A stretch of DNA of 64,000 nt from JAHEJX01 sp041605955 (GCA_041605955.1 JBFIXI010000012.1:1-64000); one strand, 5' to 3'. Positions 52,102 through 60,450 are shown, counted from the stretch's first letter. Translations and numbers: made by a program. Notes: generated by a model not told the origin, from the letters alone.

Positions 52102-52699
52102 TCCTGCCCTGGCGAAACGGATCTCCGGCAGTCGGCGGTATCAGCTCGACGACGACATCGCTGTCGTCCACACCGACCGACACGATCGGCTCCGCAGCCG
52201 GCAGCTCCGGTTGCGGCGGGGCCGCCGCCGGCAACAGGCTCGATCCGATCATCGTCACGTGATCTGCCACCTTCGCCAACACGTCCCGCACCAACCCGCG
52301 AAGTGAGTCGTCAGGAGGATCAGCCAACTGAGCCAGGTCCGCGTCCGCCGTTGAGAGCACGGCGATACCGCGGCTACGCAGGTCCCACAGCATGATCTCC
52401 TGGGTCACCTTGTCCGCAGACAGTGCGTCGAGGGAGGGCAGCAACACGGCATCGGCCTCACCGGTGCCCACAATGCCGATCATGGCACGGTAACCATCGC
52501 GGCCCAGCGGCCGGCCCGGGGTGCGCACGTCTTGGCAGACGGCAACGAGCTGGTGTCCGCTGTCCGCCACCCAGCGACGTACCCGTTCCGCTTGCGCAAA
52601 TGCGGGCTCGGCCTCGGATGGGTCTGGGGTATCGCGAACGTAACCAACGACGCGCACGGGTCCTCCGAGTCGACTGTGCCCCGAGTCTCGCATCGCCAC
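52085..52699 (-). CDS. Recombinase-like (resolvase N-domain) protein lacking catalytic residues
   Basis: 204 residues from GTG 52699 (ATG 52693 also possible). The first 150 residues follow the serine-recombinase catalytic fold: VRVVGYVRDTPDP, AERVRRWVADSGHQLVAVCQDVRTPGRPLGRDGYRAMIGIVGTGEADAVLLPSLDALSADKVTQEIMLWDLRSRGIAVLSTAD. The nucleophile Ser (GYVRVS in active enzymes) is replaced, and the LDRLSR motif reads LDALSA, losing both Arg. No DNA-binding domain follows, only a Pro-rich tail. It cannot be an active recombinase; a regulatory role is possible. Confidence 0.68.
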   Translation of the reverse strand: MAMRDSGHSRLGGPVRVVGYVRDTPDPSEAEPAFAQAERVRRWVADSGHQLVAVCQDVRTPGRPLGRDGYRAMIGIVGTGEADAVLLPSLDALSADKVTQEIMLWDLRSRGIAVLSTADADLAQLADPPDDSLRGLVRDVLAKVADHVTMIGSSLLPAAAPPQPELPAAEPIVSVGVDDSDVVVELIPPTAGDPFRQGRITPAL

Positions 52700-52844
52700 G
52701 GCGCGTGGTCAACGATCATCGCTGGGTAACTTTCGCGAGCTGTCGTCATTGGGCGGTGGTGGCTGACCGAGCTCTCGGAACCCTCACAGCTCGCAAACCC
52801 AATCGATTAAACGACCGGGCGTCTGTTGCCGAAGAAGAAAGTAG

Positions 52845-54251
52845 TTGGAGTTGCGTTTGGAGATCGGCAACTCGGTGGCGTTGCGCACGACAAGCCTGAT
52901 GTGGAGAGCACTCGCGGCCACGCTCGGCGGGGCCGCTTTGATCGCGCTGGCCGTATTCGTTGCTTTCACGTGGATGATCGATCCGGTGGCGCGCCATGCG
53001 AGCGAGATCGACGAAGTGGATCTGGCCATCGGCTCGGCCGCAGTGACTCGGTCGGCGACGGTACAAGCGATCGTGTTCGCAATAGATCACGCCAACGGTG
53101 TCGCCTCCGCCGAAGCCCGAGACGCCGCACTCAGCGAGGCGACCGCCAACCTCGATGCATTCGACACTTTGGTTGATGCCCTTGCGGGACATCGGGAACC
53201 GCCCGACATGGAGCCCCTCCGGGCGTTGGCGGCCGAAGGGCGCGCCATCGTTGGCCTGCTCTCCGCGGAAGAGATCGAAGCGGCGCGCAGCAGTAGCGAG
53301 ACCGGCTTCGAGAGTTCATATCGAGCCGGTGTGGCATCCCTGACCGCAGCCCGCTTCGCGTTGTTGGACGCGGTGGCTGCGGCCAGTTCGTGGTCGGCGC
53401 AGCTCGCCACCGGGGTGCGCCTCGCGGTCACCATTGGCCTGCCGGTCGGCCTGGCGGCAGCTGTTTGGCTGACCATGAGGCGTCGCCTGCGCCAATACCA
53501 GTCGCAGGCGGCTGAACAGGCGCAGCTGGCCGAAGAGCGGATTCGCCATGCCACCGAGATGATCACCGCAGTGTCGCACCGCTTCCGCACCCCGCTCACC
53601 AGCATCTACGGGCTGTCCGGCGTGTTGGCTCAGACCAAACGGCTCGCCGGGCTCGACAAGGAGTTGGTGTCACTCATCAACGCCGAATCGGCAGATCTGT
53701 ACCGAATCGCGGAGGACACGCTGGCGGCGAACCAGCTCGAGGCAGGTCGGATGCAGGTGACACCGGGGATCGTGGCTCTCGAGGAGATCGTCGACGAGGC
53801 GGTGAAGCCGGTCTTGGCTCGCGGCGTAGAGGTGAAGGTGGATTGCCCTCCGATGTGGGTGGTCAGCGACGAACGGAAGCTGGCGCATGTCCTGCGCAAC
53901 CTGATAGCGAACGCGGCGACCCATGGCGAAGAGCCGATCTTCGTGGAGGCCCACGAGCTGGACGGCGTTGTGCTGTGCTCGGTAATCGATCACGGTCCCG
54001 GTCTAGAGCCATTCGCAGTGGACGCAGTCTCAGATCCTGCCGATCGGCTCGGGTTGAGAGTCGCCTACGCGCTGGCAGAGCTGATTGGCGCCAAGCTCGA
54101 ATACATCCGGGAGGCAGACCGCTCCAGGTTCACTCTGTGGCTGTCCGAGGACGGACCCCCGGAAGGAGCCGGTGAAGCCGCCACAACCGACCAAATCATC
54201 GCGAACATCCCACGACCAATGGCGGCCGAGGATCCTGGCGGCGACGAGTGA
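52845..54251 (+). CDS. Sensor histidine kinase (orphan)
   Basis: 468 residues from TTG 52845; GTG 52875 is an alternative. Helix 1 (ALAATLGGAALIALAVFVAFTWMI) and helix 2 (LAVTIGLPVGLAAAVWLTM) enclose a helical sensor domain of about 150 residues. The H-box is MITAVSHRFRTPLTSIYGLSG (His about 243), with Arg where Glu is normal. N-box HVLRNLIANAATHGEEP and G-box VIDHGPGLEP are present, and a disordered tail follows. No response regulator is adjacent. The stop overlaps the next gene (GTGA), which encodes a surface protein, an unusual partner. Confidence 0.85.
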   Translation: MELRLEIGNSVALRTTSLMWRALAATLGGAALIALAVFVAFTWMIDPVARHASEIDEVDLAIGSAAVTRSATVQAIVFAIDHANGVASAEARDAALSEATANLDAFDTLVDALAGHREPPDMEPLRALAAEGRAIVGLLSAEEIEAARSSSETGFESSYRAGVASLTAARFALLDAVAAASSWSAQLATGVRLAVTIGLPVGLAAAVWLTMRRRLRQYQSQAAEQAQLAEERIRHATEMITAVSHRFRTPLTSIYGLSGVLAQTKRLAGLDKELVSLINAESADLYRIAEDTLAANQLEAGRMQVTPGIVALEEIVDEAVKPVLARGVEVKVDCPPMWVVSDERKLAHVLRNLIANAATHGEEPIFVEAHELDGVVLCSVIDHGPGLEPFAVDAVSDPADRLGLRVAYALAELIGAKLEYIREADRSRFTLWLSEDGPPEGAGEAATTDQIIANIPRPMAAEDPGGDE

Positions 54252-55450
54252 GCTCGCCCTGGACGGAGGAGCGGCGGCGCCGGCGCGGAGCCACCGCCGT
54301 CATGCTTGCCTCGATGCTGGTCTACGTGGGGTTGAGTCTCCCCGCCGCCTTCGCTCGCGGCAGCGAGACCTATCGAGACCTATTCAATGCCGTGTCCTAC
54401 GGTGGCGACGATGGCTCCCTGAATTGGTCGGGTCCCTGGATCGAGAGCGGAGAGGCGGACGGCCCCACGGCGGGACGAGCACGCGTGGATGACGATGCAG
54501 AGGACCACTGCGCCGCCGGCGCATGTGGCTACCTGAATGCAGGGGGGAACTCCGTCGTCGGGCTAGAGCGCGGCGCCGATCTCGCCACGGCGAGCGGTGC
54601 CACGCTGAGCTTCAAGTTCAGCCGTATCGAAGCGCCCAACGAGCCAGCCTTGGCTCGCGTGTCGGTTTCGGCAGACGGAGGTGGAAGCTGGGCGACCCTC
54701 GCCACCTTCAGCCTCGACACAACTGATGAGTCGGTGGCGAGCCGCTCATTCGACATCGCCTCGCATGCCACCGCGACCACCCGGGTCAGGTTCCGGGTCG
54801 AATCGAGCCCCGGCCAGTCGGGCGAGTTCTATTTCGATGATGTGGCGATCGTCGTGGAGTTTCCCGATCCAACGACCACTACGACCACGAGCACCACCAC
54901 GACGATCACACCGCCATCCACTACAACCTCGACTACGACGACGTCGCTGCCACCGCCCACTACCTCGACGACTTCGACCACCGCGCCGCCTGGTCCGCCC
55001 AGCACGACGACGTCGGCCCCGTCGTCCACGACGACTACATCCGCGCCGACCACGACCCAGCCGGCCACCACCCAGCCGGCCACCACGACGACGATTCCGG
55101 TCACCGCGGCGCCGCCGACCACCAACGGTCCACTGACTTCTCCACCGCCGTTTCCGGTGACCGGAATGACGTCGCCCACTCTCATGCTTCCAGCACCAGA
55201 CCTGACCCGGCGGTCTCCTGAGGTGGGCGCCGATGTTTCCAGTCTGGTACGGCTGTCCATGGGCGAACTGTTTGTCGCGGCTGCCGGCTCCGAGCCCGCC
55301 GCCCTGCGGGAACGAGCCGCCGGTGAGCATTCGCTGGGCGGTGCTGCTGGCTATCTGTGGCCCGTCGTGCTGCCCACAATTGGGATCGGCGTCGCTGCCG
55401 TCTTCTCCAACCGCGTTGGCGCCGGGCGCCGGCCGCACCGGCCGAAATGA
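54248..55450 (+). CDS. Surface protein with beta-sandwich domain, Thr-rich stalk and C-terminal anchor
   Basis: 400 residues. A signal/anchor (AVMLASMLVYVGLSLPAAFARG) precedes a domain of about 165 residues with NWSGPWIESGE, GATLSFKFSRIEAPNEPALARVSVSADGGGSW and GQSGEFYFDDVAIVVEF. This looks like a MAM/jelly-roll carbohydrate- or protein-binding sandwich. A stalk of about 100 residues is Thr/Ser/Pro (TTTTTTSTTTT, then repeats TTQPATTQPATTT). A C-terminal helix (GYLWPVVLPTIGIGVAAVFSNRV) with a basic end would hold it in the membrane. It is translationally coupled to the histidine kinase gene. Confidence 0.72.
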   Translation: MSSPWTEERRRRRGATAVMLASMLVYVGLSLPAAFARGSETYRDLFNAVSYGGDDGSLNWSGPWIESGEADGPTAGRARVDDDAEDHCAAGACGYLNAGGNSVVGLERGADLATASGATLSFKFSRIEAPNEPALARVSVSADGGGSWATLATFSLDTTDESVASRSFDIASHATATTRVRFRVESSPGQSGEFYFDDVAIVVEFPDPTTTTTTSTTTTITPPSTTTSTTTTSLPPPTTSTTSTTAPPGPPSTTTSAPSSTTTTSAPTTTQPATTQPATTTTIPVTAAPPTTNGPLTSPPPFPVTGMTSPTLMLPAPDLTRRSPEVGADVSSLVRLSMGELFVAAAGSEPAALRERAAGEHSLGGAAGYLWPVVLPTIGIGVAAVFSNRVGAGRRPHRPK

Positions 55451-55464
55451 CCCGGCCGAAATGA
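55438..55464. repeat. 14-bp-period tandem duplication spanning a stop codon
   Basis: CCGGCCGAAATGA occurs at 55438-55450 and 55452-55464. The first copy contains the stop codon of the surface-protein gene. Confidence 0.85.
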
Positions 55465-55615
55465 GGCGCCCGCCTGGCTTCACCGGGCTCGTTGAGAATC
55501 GTGTGCGAGATCGCTCAAGTGGGGGGACGGCGGAGACGAGCCACGAGCGATACGCCCACGCGTATTTCGAAAGCGAACGTCCCCACAAGTAGGGACTTTT
55601 GGATCTACGCACCGC

Positions 55616-55654
55616 TTGTGAAAAGATTCACAATGCTTGTGAAACATTTCACAA
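55616..55654 (+). promoter_or_regulatory. Two tandem perfect palindromic operators (Rex- or CRP-type)
   Basis: Site 1 is TTGTGAA-AAGA-TTCACAA (55616-55633) and site 2 TTGTGAA-ACAT-TTCACAA (55637-55654). Both arms are perfect in both sites, and the centres are 21 bp apart, two helical turns. TTGTGAA-N4-TTCACAA is the consensus of the NADH/NAD+-sensing repressor Rex. The inner TGTGA-N6-TCACA also fits the CRP/GlxR consensus, so the regulator is not settled. They lie 50-90 bases before the GTG at 55705. Confidence 0.85.
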
Positions 55655-55659
55655 AATAT

Positions 55660-55680
55660 CCCGGGGATGGACTCCCCGGG
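55660..55680 (+). other. Hairpin between operators and ribosome-binding site
   Basis: CCCGGGGA-TGGAC-TCCCCGGG forms a perfect 8-bp stem, 10 bases before AGGAGG. It could stabilise the 5' end of the mRNA or tune translation. It has no U-run. Confidence 0.5.
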
Positions 55681-55704
55681 GCCTACCCACAGGAGGAAAC
55701 GACC

Positions 55705-56400
55705 GTGAAGAACCGCCTCAGAACGCTGGGAGTGGTACTGACTGTCATCGGCATGGTGTTCGTCATCGCTGGTGGCGTGGCCTATTTCAAAGTGCAGGAC
55801 GGCTACGGATCGCTGCAGGCATTCAGCGAGCAACAGAACGTGACATTGTCTTACAACGAAGACGGCCAGCTCACCGATCGGGGCACCGTAGAGGGCGCCC
55901 AGGCGATCATGTCGATGCTGACAGATGACTGGGCATACCCGGTCGTTCAGTCGGATTTGGACCCGGATGATCCGTTGGTCAACACGTCGAGCGAATACAT
56001 GTACCAGATGGCGACGATCGTCTACCACGTGGTCCACGGCACGCAGACAGTGGTTCTGCCGGAAGCCGTGGAGTACAACGGGCAGGTCTTCGACGCCGGC
56101 ACTTATGAGTTCCCCGTCGACGGCCGTTATTGGACCGACTTCGACCGGAGACACCCGATCGAGGGCCCGGCACGCGGCCAGGCGTGGAGCGGCACCGTTC
56201 ACGGGCTGGTTGGTGAGCTCGGAGTGGGCACCGTGACCCATTCGACGCTGCAGATGGGTCTCGCCCTGGCGGCTCTGTTCGCTGCAGTCGGCCTCCTTTC
56301 GTTCATCGCCGGTGGCGGCATGATCTGGGTCAGCCGAGGCCGTGGCGAAGAGCAGCTCGTGATGCTGGGAGCGGCAGAGAAGGAACGTTCCAGGATCTAG
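55705..56400 (+). CDS. Two-helix membrane protein, Rex/CRP-site controlled
   Basis: 231 residues from GTG 55705 behind AGGAGG. Helix 1 (LGVVLTVIGMVFVIAGGVAYF) and helix 2 (LALAALFAAVGLLSFIAGGGMIWVS) enclose an extracytoplasmic domain of about 155 residues: QDGYGSLQAFSEQQNVTLSYNEDGQLTDRGTVEGAQAIMSMLTDDW, SEYMYQMATIVYHVVHGTQTV, DRRHPIEGPARGQAWSGTVHGLVGELGVG. No Cys or obvious ligand site is present. I recognise no named family. Its control region is the best-defined operator pair in the window. Confidence 0.75.
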   Translation: MKNRLRTLGVVLTVIGMVFVIAGGVAYFKVQDGYGSLQAFSEQQNVTLSYNEDGQLTDRGTVEGAQAIMSMLTDDWAYPVVQSDLDPDDPLVNTSSEYMYQMATIVYHVVHGTQTVVLPEAVEYNGQVFDAGTYEFPVDGRYWTDFDRRHPIEGPARGQAWSGTVHGLVGELGVGTVTHSTLQMGLALAALFAAVGLLSFIAGGGMIWVSRGRGEEQLVMLGAAEKERSRI

Positions 56401-56412
56401 CCAGTCTCTAGC

Positions 56413-56438
56413 AAAGTAGAAAGTCAAAGTAGAAAGTC
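56413..56438. repeat. 13-bp exact tandem duplication
   Basis: AAAGTAGAAAGTC occurs at 56413-56425 and 56426-56438, 13 bases after a stop codon. Confidence 0.9.
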
Positions 56439-56475
56439 ACAGATAAGCCGGATCCATCAAAGGATCCTCCTAGGG

Positions 56476-56503
56476 AGCGCCTCCTGCGCAGGTAGGAGGC
56501 GCT
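56476..56503. terminator. Hairpin between convergent genes
   Basis: AGCGCCTCCT (56476-56485) pairs perfectly with AGGAGGCGCT (56494-56503) across an 8-base loop. It is placed to end both the membrane-protein and nei transcripts. No U-run follows on either strand. A smaller GGATCC-N6-GGATCC hairpin lies just before it (56450-56467). Confidence 0.45.
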
Positions 56504-56528
56504 GCTAGTTGTGGGCTGCTAATTGTGG
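56501..56528. repeat. 14-bp tandem duplication, one mismatch
   Basis: GCTGCTAGTTGTGG (56501-56514) is followed by GCTGCTAATTGTGG (56515-56528), between convergent genes. Confidence 0.85.
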
Positions 56529-56546
56529 GCTGGTACACAAGGGCTG

Positions 56547-57344
56547 CTACGTGGCGGGCGGCGCCGGTTGACAGCTCGGGCACCAGTAGACAGTGCGTCC
56601 CAGCGGGCCGCTCCGGCCGAGCTCGATGATCATGCCGCAACGGCGGCACGGCCGTCCCGCCCGCTCGTAAACCCATGTATCGAGATGATCGGCACGCCTA
56701 CCGGTAGTGGTCCGGCGGCGCCCCCGGTTGGTGGCGAGCAAAGCATGACCCCGGCGGACGAGACTGGCGATGCTGGTCCGTTCCACCGCGGCTACCGGCG
56801 TCGTGGGGTGGAGACCCTCCAGGAACAGCAGTTCTGACCGGTAGACGTTGCCCAGCCCGGCCACCACCCTCTGGTCGACGATGGCATCTGCAATGGGGGA
56901 GTCCGGCGCAAGATTCAGCAACCGATCGGCCACCGCCTCGCTGTCGACGTCTTCCATCAGATCGGGCCCCAGGTGCGCTATCTGTTTCTCCACCAGGTGG
57001 CGCGGGGCGAGTTGAACGGTCGGGGCGGCGAAGCACACCGCCACGTGGCTCGACGTTTCCAGCACGACGCGTGCCTTGCCCGGCGTCTTACTCCATCTCT
57101 CACCCGGGGCGTACACGTGCCACTGTCCGGTCATGCGCAGGTGCGTGCGCAGTGTCCATCCGTTGTCGAAGTGAATGAGGAGATGCTTGCCGACGGCGGC
57201 AACCTCCTCGACCGCCGCCCCCACGACGCGTTTGCCATACCCGATCATGGCGCGGTGGGAGCCCGTTGCTGCCGTGACCCGATCACCCTCGAGAGCGGCG
57301 CCCAGACGGTCTGCTGCACCATGAATCGTGTCGCCTTCCGGCAT
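56547..57344 (-). CDS. Nei/Fpg-family DNA glycosylase/AP lyase (Nei2-like)
   Basis: 265 residues. MPEGDTIHGAADRLGAALEG has catalytic Pro2 and Glu3, with the Nei-type PEGDTI. WTLRTHLRMTGQWHVY and SPIADAIVDQRVVAGLGNVYRSELLFLEGLHPTTPV (helix-two-turn-helix) follow. A C-terminal zinc finger reads CRRCGMIIELGRSGPLGRTVYWCPSCQ. It removes oxidised bases, mainly pyrimidines in Nei relatives. CATAGT lies 6 bases before the ATG, suggesting a leaderless mRNA. Confidence 0.9.
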   Translation of the reverse strand: MPEGDTIHGAADRLGAALEGDRVTAATGSHRAMIGYGKRVVGAAVEEVAAVGKHLLIHFDNGWTLRTHLRMTGQWHVYAPGERWSKTPGKARVVLETSSHVAVCFAAPTVQLAPRHLVEKQIAHLGPDLMEDVDSEAVADRLLNLAPDSPIADAIVDQRVVAGLGNVYRSELLFLEGLHPTTPVAAVERTSIASLVRRGHALLATNRGRRRTTTGRRADHLDTWVYERAGRPCRRCGMIIELGRSGPLGRTVYWCPSCQPAPPAT

Positions 57345-57464
57345 AGCCCAACTATGGCACGCGTTCGCCGAGTCGTAGCAACCCGGCCGAGCTCCGAACG
57401 GCCCGGGCCGCTCTGCGCCGGCTGAGTCGTGAGGCCCGGAGCCGGCGACTGGTAGCCTGCCGCA

Positions 57465-57962
57465 ATGGTGAGGGCCCTAGTGCTCAATGCGAGTTATGAG
57501 CCACTGTCAGTGGTTTCGACCCGGCGCGCCATCGTATTGGTGATGCGCGAGCGCGCCGACGTTATCGAAACCAATGGGATGGTGTGGCACTCTGAACACA
57601 TCACCATGTCATCGCCGTCGGTGGTGCGACTGCGCCACTACGTCAAGGTGCCGCGGGCAAGGCGGGTACCCCTCAACCGCAAGGCCATCTTCCTGCGGGA
57701 TGAGCATCGTTGCCAGTACTGCTGGGGTCCTGCCGAGAACGTCGACCACGTCGTGCCCAGATCCCAAGGAGGCACTCACACGTGGGAGAACGTGGTCGCC
57801 AGCTGTCGCCGCTGTAATTCGAGGAAGGGTGGCCGCACCCCCAAGGAAGCAGGGCTCCAGCTGCGCCGGCTGCCACGGGTGCCGCGCCGCAACAGTTGGG
57901 TGGCGGTTCAGTCCGGGAGTCTGCTGGATCCGGCGTGGGAGCCCTATCTAGCGGTCGGCTAG
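57465..57962 (+). CDS. HNH endonuclease domain protein
   Basis: 165 residues from ATG 57465 with TAGCCT 6 bases upstream. It opens VRALVLNASYEPLSVVSTRRAIVLVMRERADVIE, typical of a widespread actinobacterial HNH family. The nuclease core is RDEHRCQYCWGPAENVDHVVPRSQGGTHTWENVVASCRRCNSRKGGRTPKEAG: two CxxC zinc pairs, catalytic His in VDHVVP, and the final Asn/His region. This family occurs once in most actinobacterial genomes and its job is unclear; it is not an intron or restriction enzyme by context. Confidence 0.88.
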   Translation: MVRALVLNASYEPLSVVSTRRAIVLVMRERADVIETNGMVWHSEHITMSSPSVVRLRHYVKVPRARRVPLNRKAIFLRDEHRCQYCWGPAENVDHVVPRSQGGTHTWENVVASCRRCNSRKGGRTPKEAGLQLRRLPRVPRRNSWVAVQSGSLLDPAWEPYLAVG

Positions 57963-57976
57963 CGGGCGGCCCCCAT

Positions 57977-58001
57977 GGGCTAGGCGTGTCGGGCTAGGCG
58001 T
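57977..58001. repeat. 14-bp-period tandem duplication spanning a stop codon
   Basis: GGGCTAGGCGT occurs at 57977-57987 and 57991-58001. The second copy contains the stop codon of the secreted-protein gene on the minus strand (57994-57996). Confidence 0.8.
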
Positions 58002-59478
58002 CCTCGACGAGTGATTCCGGAAAGCACACTTCGGAGATCTCGGTGAGGTCGAATCCATCTGCGGCAATGGCGGCCCGGTGCGGAGTGACGCCAGCACAAA
58101 ACCACCTTCCCGACGCCGATAGCGTTGCCATGTATATGAAGTCGTCGTCATCTTGGCGGGTTGCGTAGTAGACGACGCCTACTTCACCAGTGAGCTCCGC
58201 ACCGACATCGTGGCTGACGAATGTCAGGCGGGGAGCCCGAGCAGCCAGGTCCTCCGCCGCCACCCCGTCGAAGGATTGACCGGCGGCGTCATAGAAGAGG
58301 GCGGCGCCGGCCAGCGCCTCGGTGATGCGCTGGCGGGCCAGAGAGTCGATCTCGGCCGGATCAGTGGCGGGAGGACTGCCGGCGGCGAAGCTGGGCCCGG
58401 GGGAGTATCCGAACGGAAGCGGCCCGGCGAAGAAGCCCAGATCGCAGAACGCCGGGCTCAACCCAATCGTGGCGTCTGCCCCGCGGAGGTCGATCCAGGT
58501 GTCACCTTCTGGAGTGGGCATCATCACTCCGACCGGCAGGCTCGATGGATCTGTGAAGCGGCCGTCGCGAGGAGTCGCAAAGACGATGGCGCGAGTCGCA
58601 TCCGTCATCGCCGGGATGCGTACCGCGGACGTGGAGACCCTAGGCAGCGTTTCCCGTTCACCGACATGTGTCTCCATGCTCATGTCGGCCGCCGTGCCGT
58701 CGGACCATTGCGCCACAGGAGCGCGGTCGCGATATATGTAACCCGGCCAGCGGACCTCGGTAGCGCCTCGGTTGGCGACGGCAAACGTGACTGCCACCAC
58801 CTGGGTGACCATCTCGCTGGTCGGAGCGCCGCACACCAGCGAGCCGATCTCGAGCGAAGTCGCAGTGACGCCCGGCTGCCAGGCAAAGGCCTCTCCGAGC
58901 TCGACGGTCGGCGCCGTGATGTCGACGGCGACGGGGCTCGCCGTGATATCGGACAGATCGTCGAGCTGCCATGACGAGACGACGGAGCCCTGCTGCCAGA
59001 GCTCGAGCACCAGGTTCGAGGCGGTGGCCGTCGGCACAGCAAAGCCGATTGTCCAGCGGGCCGCCATACCCGGATCGATGAATCGCAAGGAGTGGTTGGG
59101 AGTCGCGGCCGCATCCGGACGGCTGATGTCCACGCCATGGCGGACTCCACTCGCGTCCTGCACGGTGAACGCCAGTCCATCGAACGCGCCGAGGTCGGCG
59201 GCAGCGCTGTCACCAGAGGTGTTCTCGACGACCACCGGTATCCGAAGGTGGGTGATCCACGGCCGGGTGGTGTCGGCTGTCTGGAGGCCGGCCAGCGGCG
59301 TGACCCGGGGCGCCACGGAGCTTGCGGTCGTGCTCTCGGCCGGGCCGGAGCCTTGCAGGGGCCGTGGCGGAGATGCCCCGGCGGAGCCGATTCCCCACGC
59401 GATCAGCAGCGCCACGGCTAACAGGCTGCAGGTGGTCAGCTTCGATCTGGACACGGTGGAACCTTTCCGGACCGCCAT
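57994..59478 (-). CDS. Large secreted protein, unknown function
   Basis: 494 residues from ATG 59478; the frame stays open further upstream only because it runs antisense through the ROK gene. A signal peptide (LTTCSLLAVALLIAWGIGSAGA) leads into beta-rich sequence: PWITHLRIPVVVENTSGDSAAADLG, WTIGFAVPTATASNLVLELWQQG, VVAVTFAVANRGATEVRWPGYIYRD. The C-terminal 120 residues (ITEALAGAALFYDAAGQSFDG, RLTFVSHDVGAELTGEVGVVYYATRQDDDDFIYMATLSASGRWFCAGV) look like a separate NTF2/pilin-accessory-like domain. No family is recognised. A DUF4352-like telokin fold is possible for the first half. Confidence 0.7.
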   Translation of the reverse strand: MAVRKGSTVSRSKLTTCSLLAVALLIAWGIGSAGASPPRPLQGSGPAESTTASSVAPRVTPLAGLQTADTTRPWITHLRIPVVVENTSGDSAAADLGAFDGLAFTVQDASGVRHGVDISRPDAAATPNHSLRFIDPGMAARWTIGFAVPTATASNLVLELWQQGSVVSSWQLDDLSDITASPVAVDITAPTVELGEAFAWQPGVTATSLEIGSLVCGAPTSEMVTQVVAVTFAVANRGATEVRWPGYIYRDRAPVAQWSDGTAADMSMETHVGERETLPRVSTSAVRIPAMTDATRAIVFATPRDGRFTDPSSLPVGVMMPTPEGDTWIDLRGADATIGLSPAFCDLGFFAGPLPFGYSPGPSFAAGSPPATDPAEIDSLARQRITEALAGAALFYDAAGQSFDGVAAEDLAARAPRLTFVSHDVGAELTGEVGVVYYATRQDDDDFIYMATLSASGRWFCAGVTPHRAAIAADGFDLTEISEVCFPESLVEDA

Positions 59479-59553
59479 GGTGGGAGGCGCACTAGTTAGA
59501 TCGGTTTGTGCTGAGCCGGTTTGAGCGTTTCGTCTTTGTCTACGATGCGTCGA

Positions 59554-60450
59554 ATGCTCATTGGAATCGACCTTGGTGGCACGAAGATCGAGGCGCGCGC
59601 CCTCAGCGAAACCGGTGAGGAGCTGGCGAAGCAGCGGAGGGCAACACCGGCCGGCGACTACGAAGCGACGGTGGCCGCGGTCATTGCGTTGGTGGCTTCG
59701 CTCGAAGCAGACTTGGGCCCGGCGGACTCGGTGGGGGTGGGCACACCGGGAGCCATCGATCCCATTACCGGTCTGCTGAAGAACTCGAATTCCACGGCCT
59801 TGAATGGGCGGCCCCTCGACGTCGATCTCGAGGCGGCCCTCGGACGCAAGATCCGAATGGCCAACGATGCGGATTGCTTCACGGTCTCCGAGGCTGTGGA
59901 CGGTGCCGCCGCGGGAGCCGATCCGGTGTTCGGCGTCATCCTCGGTACGGGTGTCGGAGGTGGAATCGTTGCCAACGGCAAGCTGGTTGACGGTCCCAAC
60001 CGCATCGCCGGGGAATGGGGCCACAATGGCCTCCCGTGGATGAGTCCCGAGGAGGCACCGGGCCCGCAGTGCTACTGCGGCTTGCAGGGATGCATCGAGT
60101 CCTTCTTGTCCGGGCCCGGCTTGGCGGCCGATCATGCGCGTCGTGGCGGCGGCGAGCTCTCCGCCGAGGAGATCGCCGTAACCGCCGCGGAAGGAGATGC
60201 GCTGGCCACGGCCACGATGGAGACCTATCACGACCGGCTGGCGCGGGCCGTGGCCAATGTGATTAACATCCTCGACCCGGAAGTCGTGGTGCTGGGCGGA
60301 GGAGTCTCCAACATCGATTCCCTCTATACGGAGGTACCGCAGCGGTGGGGGCGCTACGTGTTCTCCGGACAGGTGCTCACCCGATTGGCCAAGGCAGTCC
60401 ATGGCGATTCCAGCGGAGTGCGGGGAGCGGCCTGGTTGTGGCAAAGCTGA
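59554..60450 (+). CDS. ROK-family sugar kinase (fructokinase-like)
   Basis: 298 residues from ATG 59554, which has TACGAT 7 bases upstream; ATG 59545 is the alternative. LIGIDLGGTKIEARALSETGEEL is phosphate 1, GVGTPGAIDPITGLLKNSNSTALNG the sugar site, MANDADCFTVSEAVDGAAAG carries the catalytic Asp, and ILGTGVGGGIVANGKLVDGPN phosphate 2. EWGHNGLPW and CYCGLQGCIES give the zinc motif. The NSNSTALNGRPL and GPQCYCG phrases resemble Mak-type fructokinases more than GlkA. It is the second ROK kinase in the window and is not a tandem duplicate of the first. Confidence 0.87.
   Translation: MLIGIDLGGTKIEARALSETGEELAKQRRATPAGDYEATVAAVIALVASLEADLGPADSVGVGTPGAIDPITGLLKNSNSTALNGRPLDVDLEAALGRKIRMANDADCFTVSEAVDGAAAGADPVFGVILGTGVGGGIVANGKLVDGPNRIAGEWGHNGLPWMSPEEAPGPQCYCGLQGCIESFLSGPGLAADHARRGGGELSAEEIAVTAAEGDALATATMETYHDRLARAVANVINILDPEVVVLGGGVSNIDSLYTEVPQRWGRYVFSGQVLTRLAKAVHGDSSGVRGAAWLWQS

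Noticed and set aside
52085..52699. Mobile element or integrase
   Set aside because: Catalytic residues are missing and there are no flanking repeats, att-like sites or phage genes.
59479..60444. Upstream extension of the secreted-protein frame to 816 residues
   Set aside because: It runs antisense through a clear ROK kinase gene; the signal peptide marks the real start near 59478.
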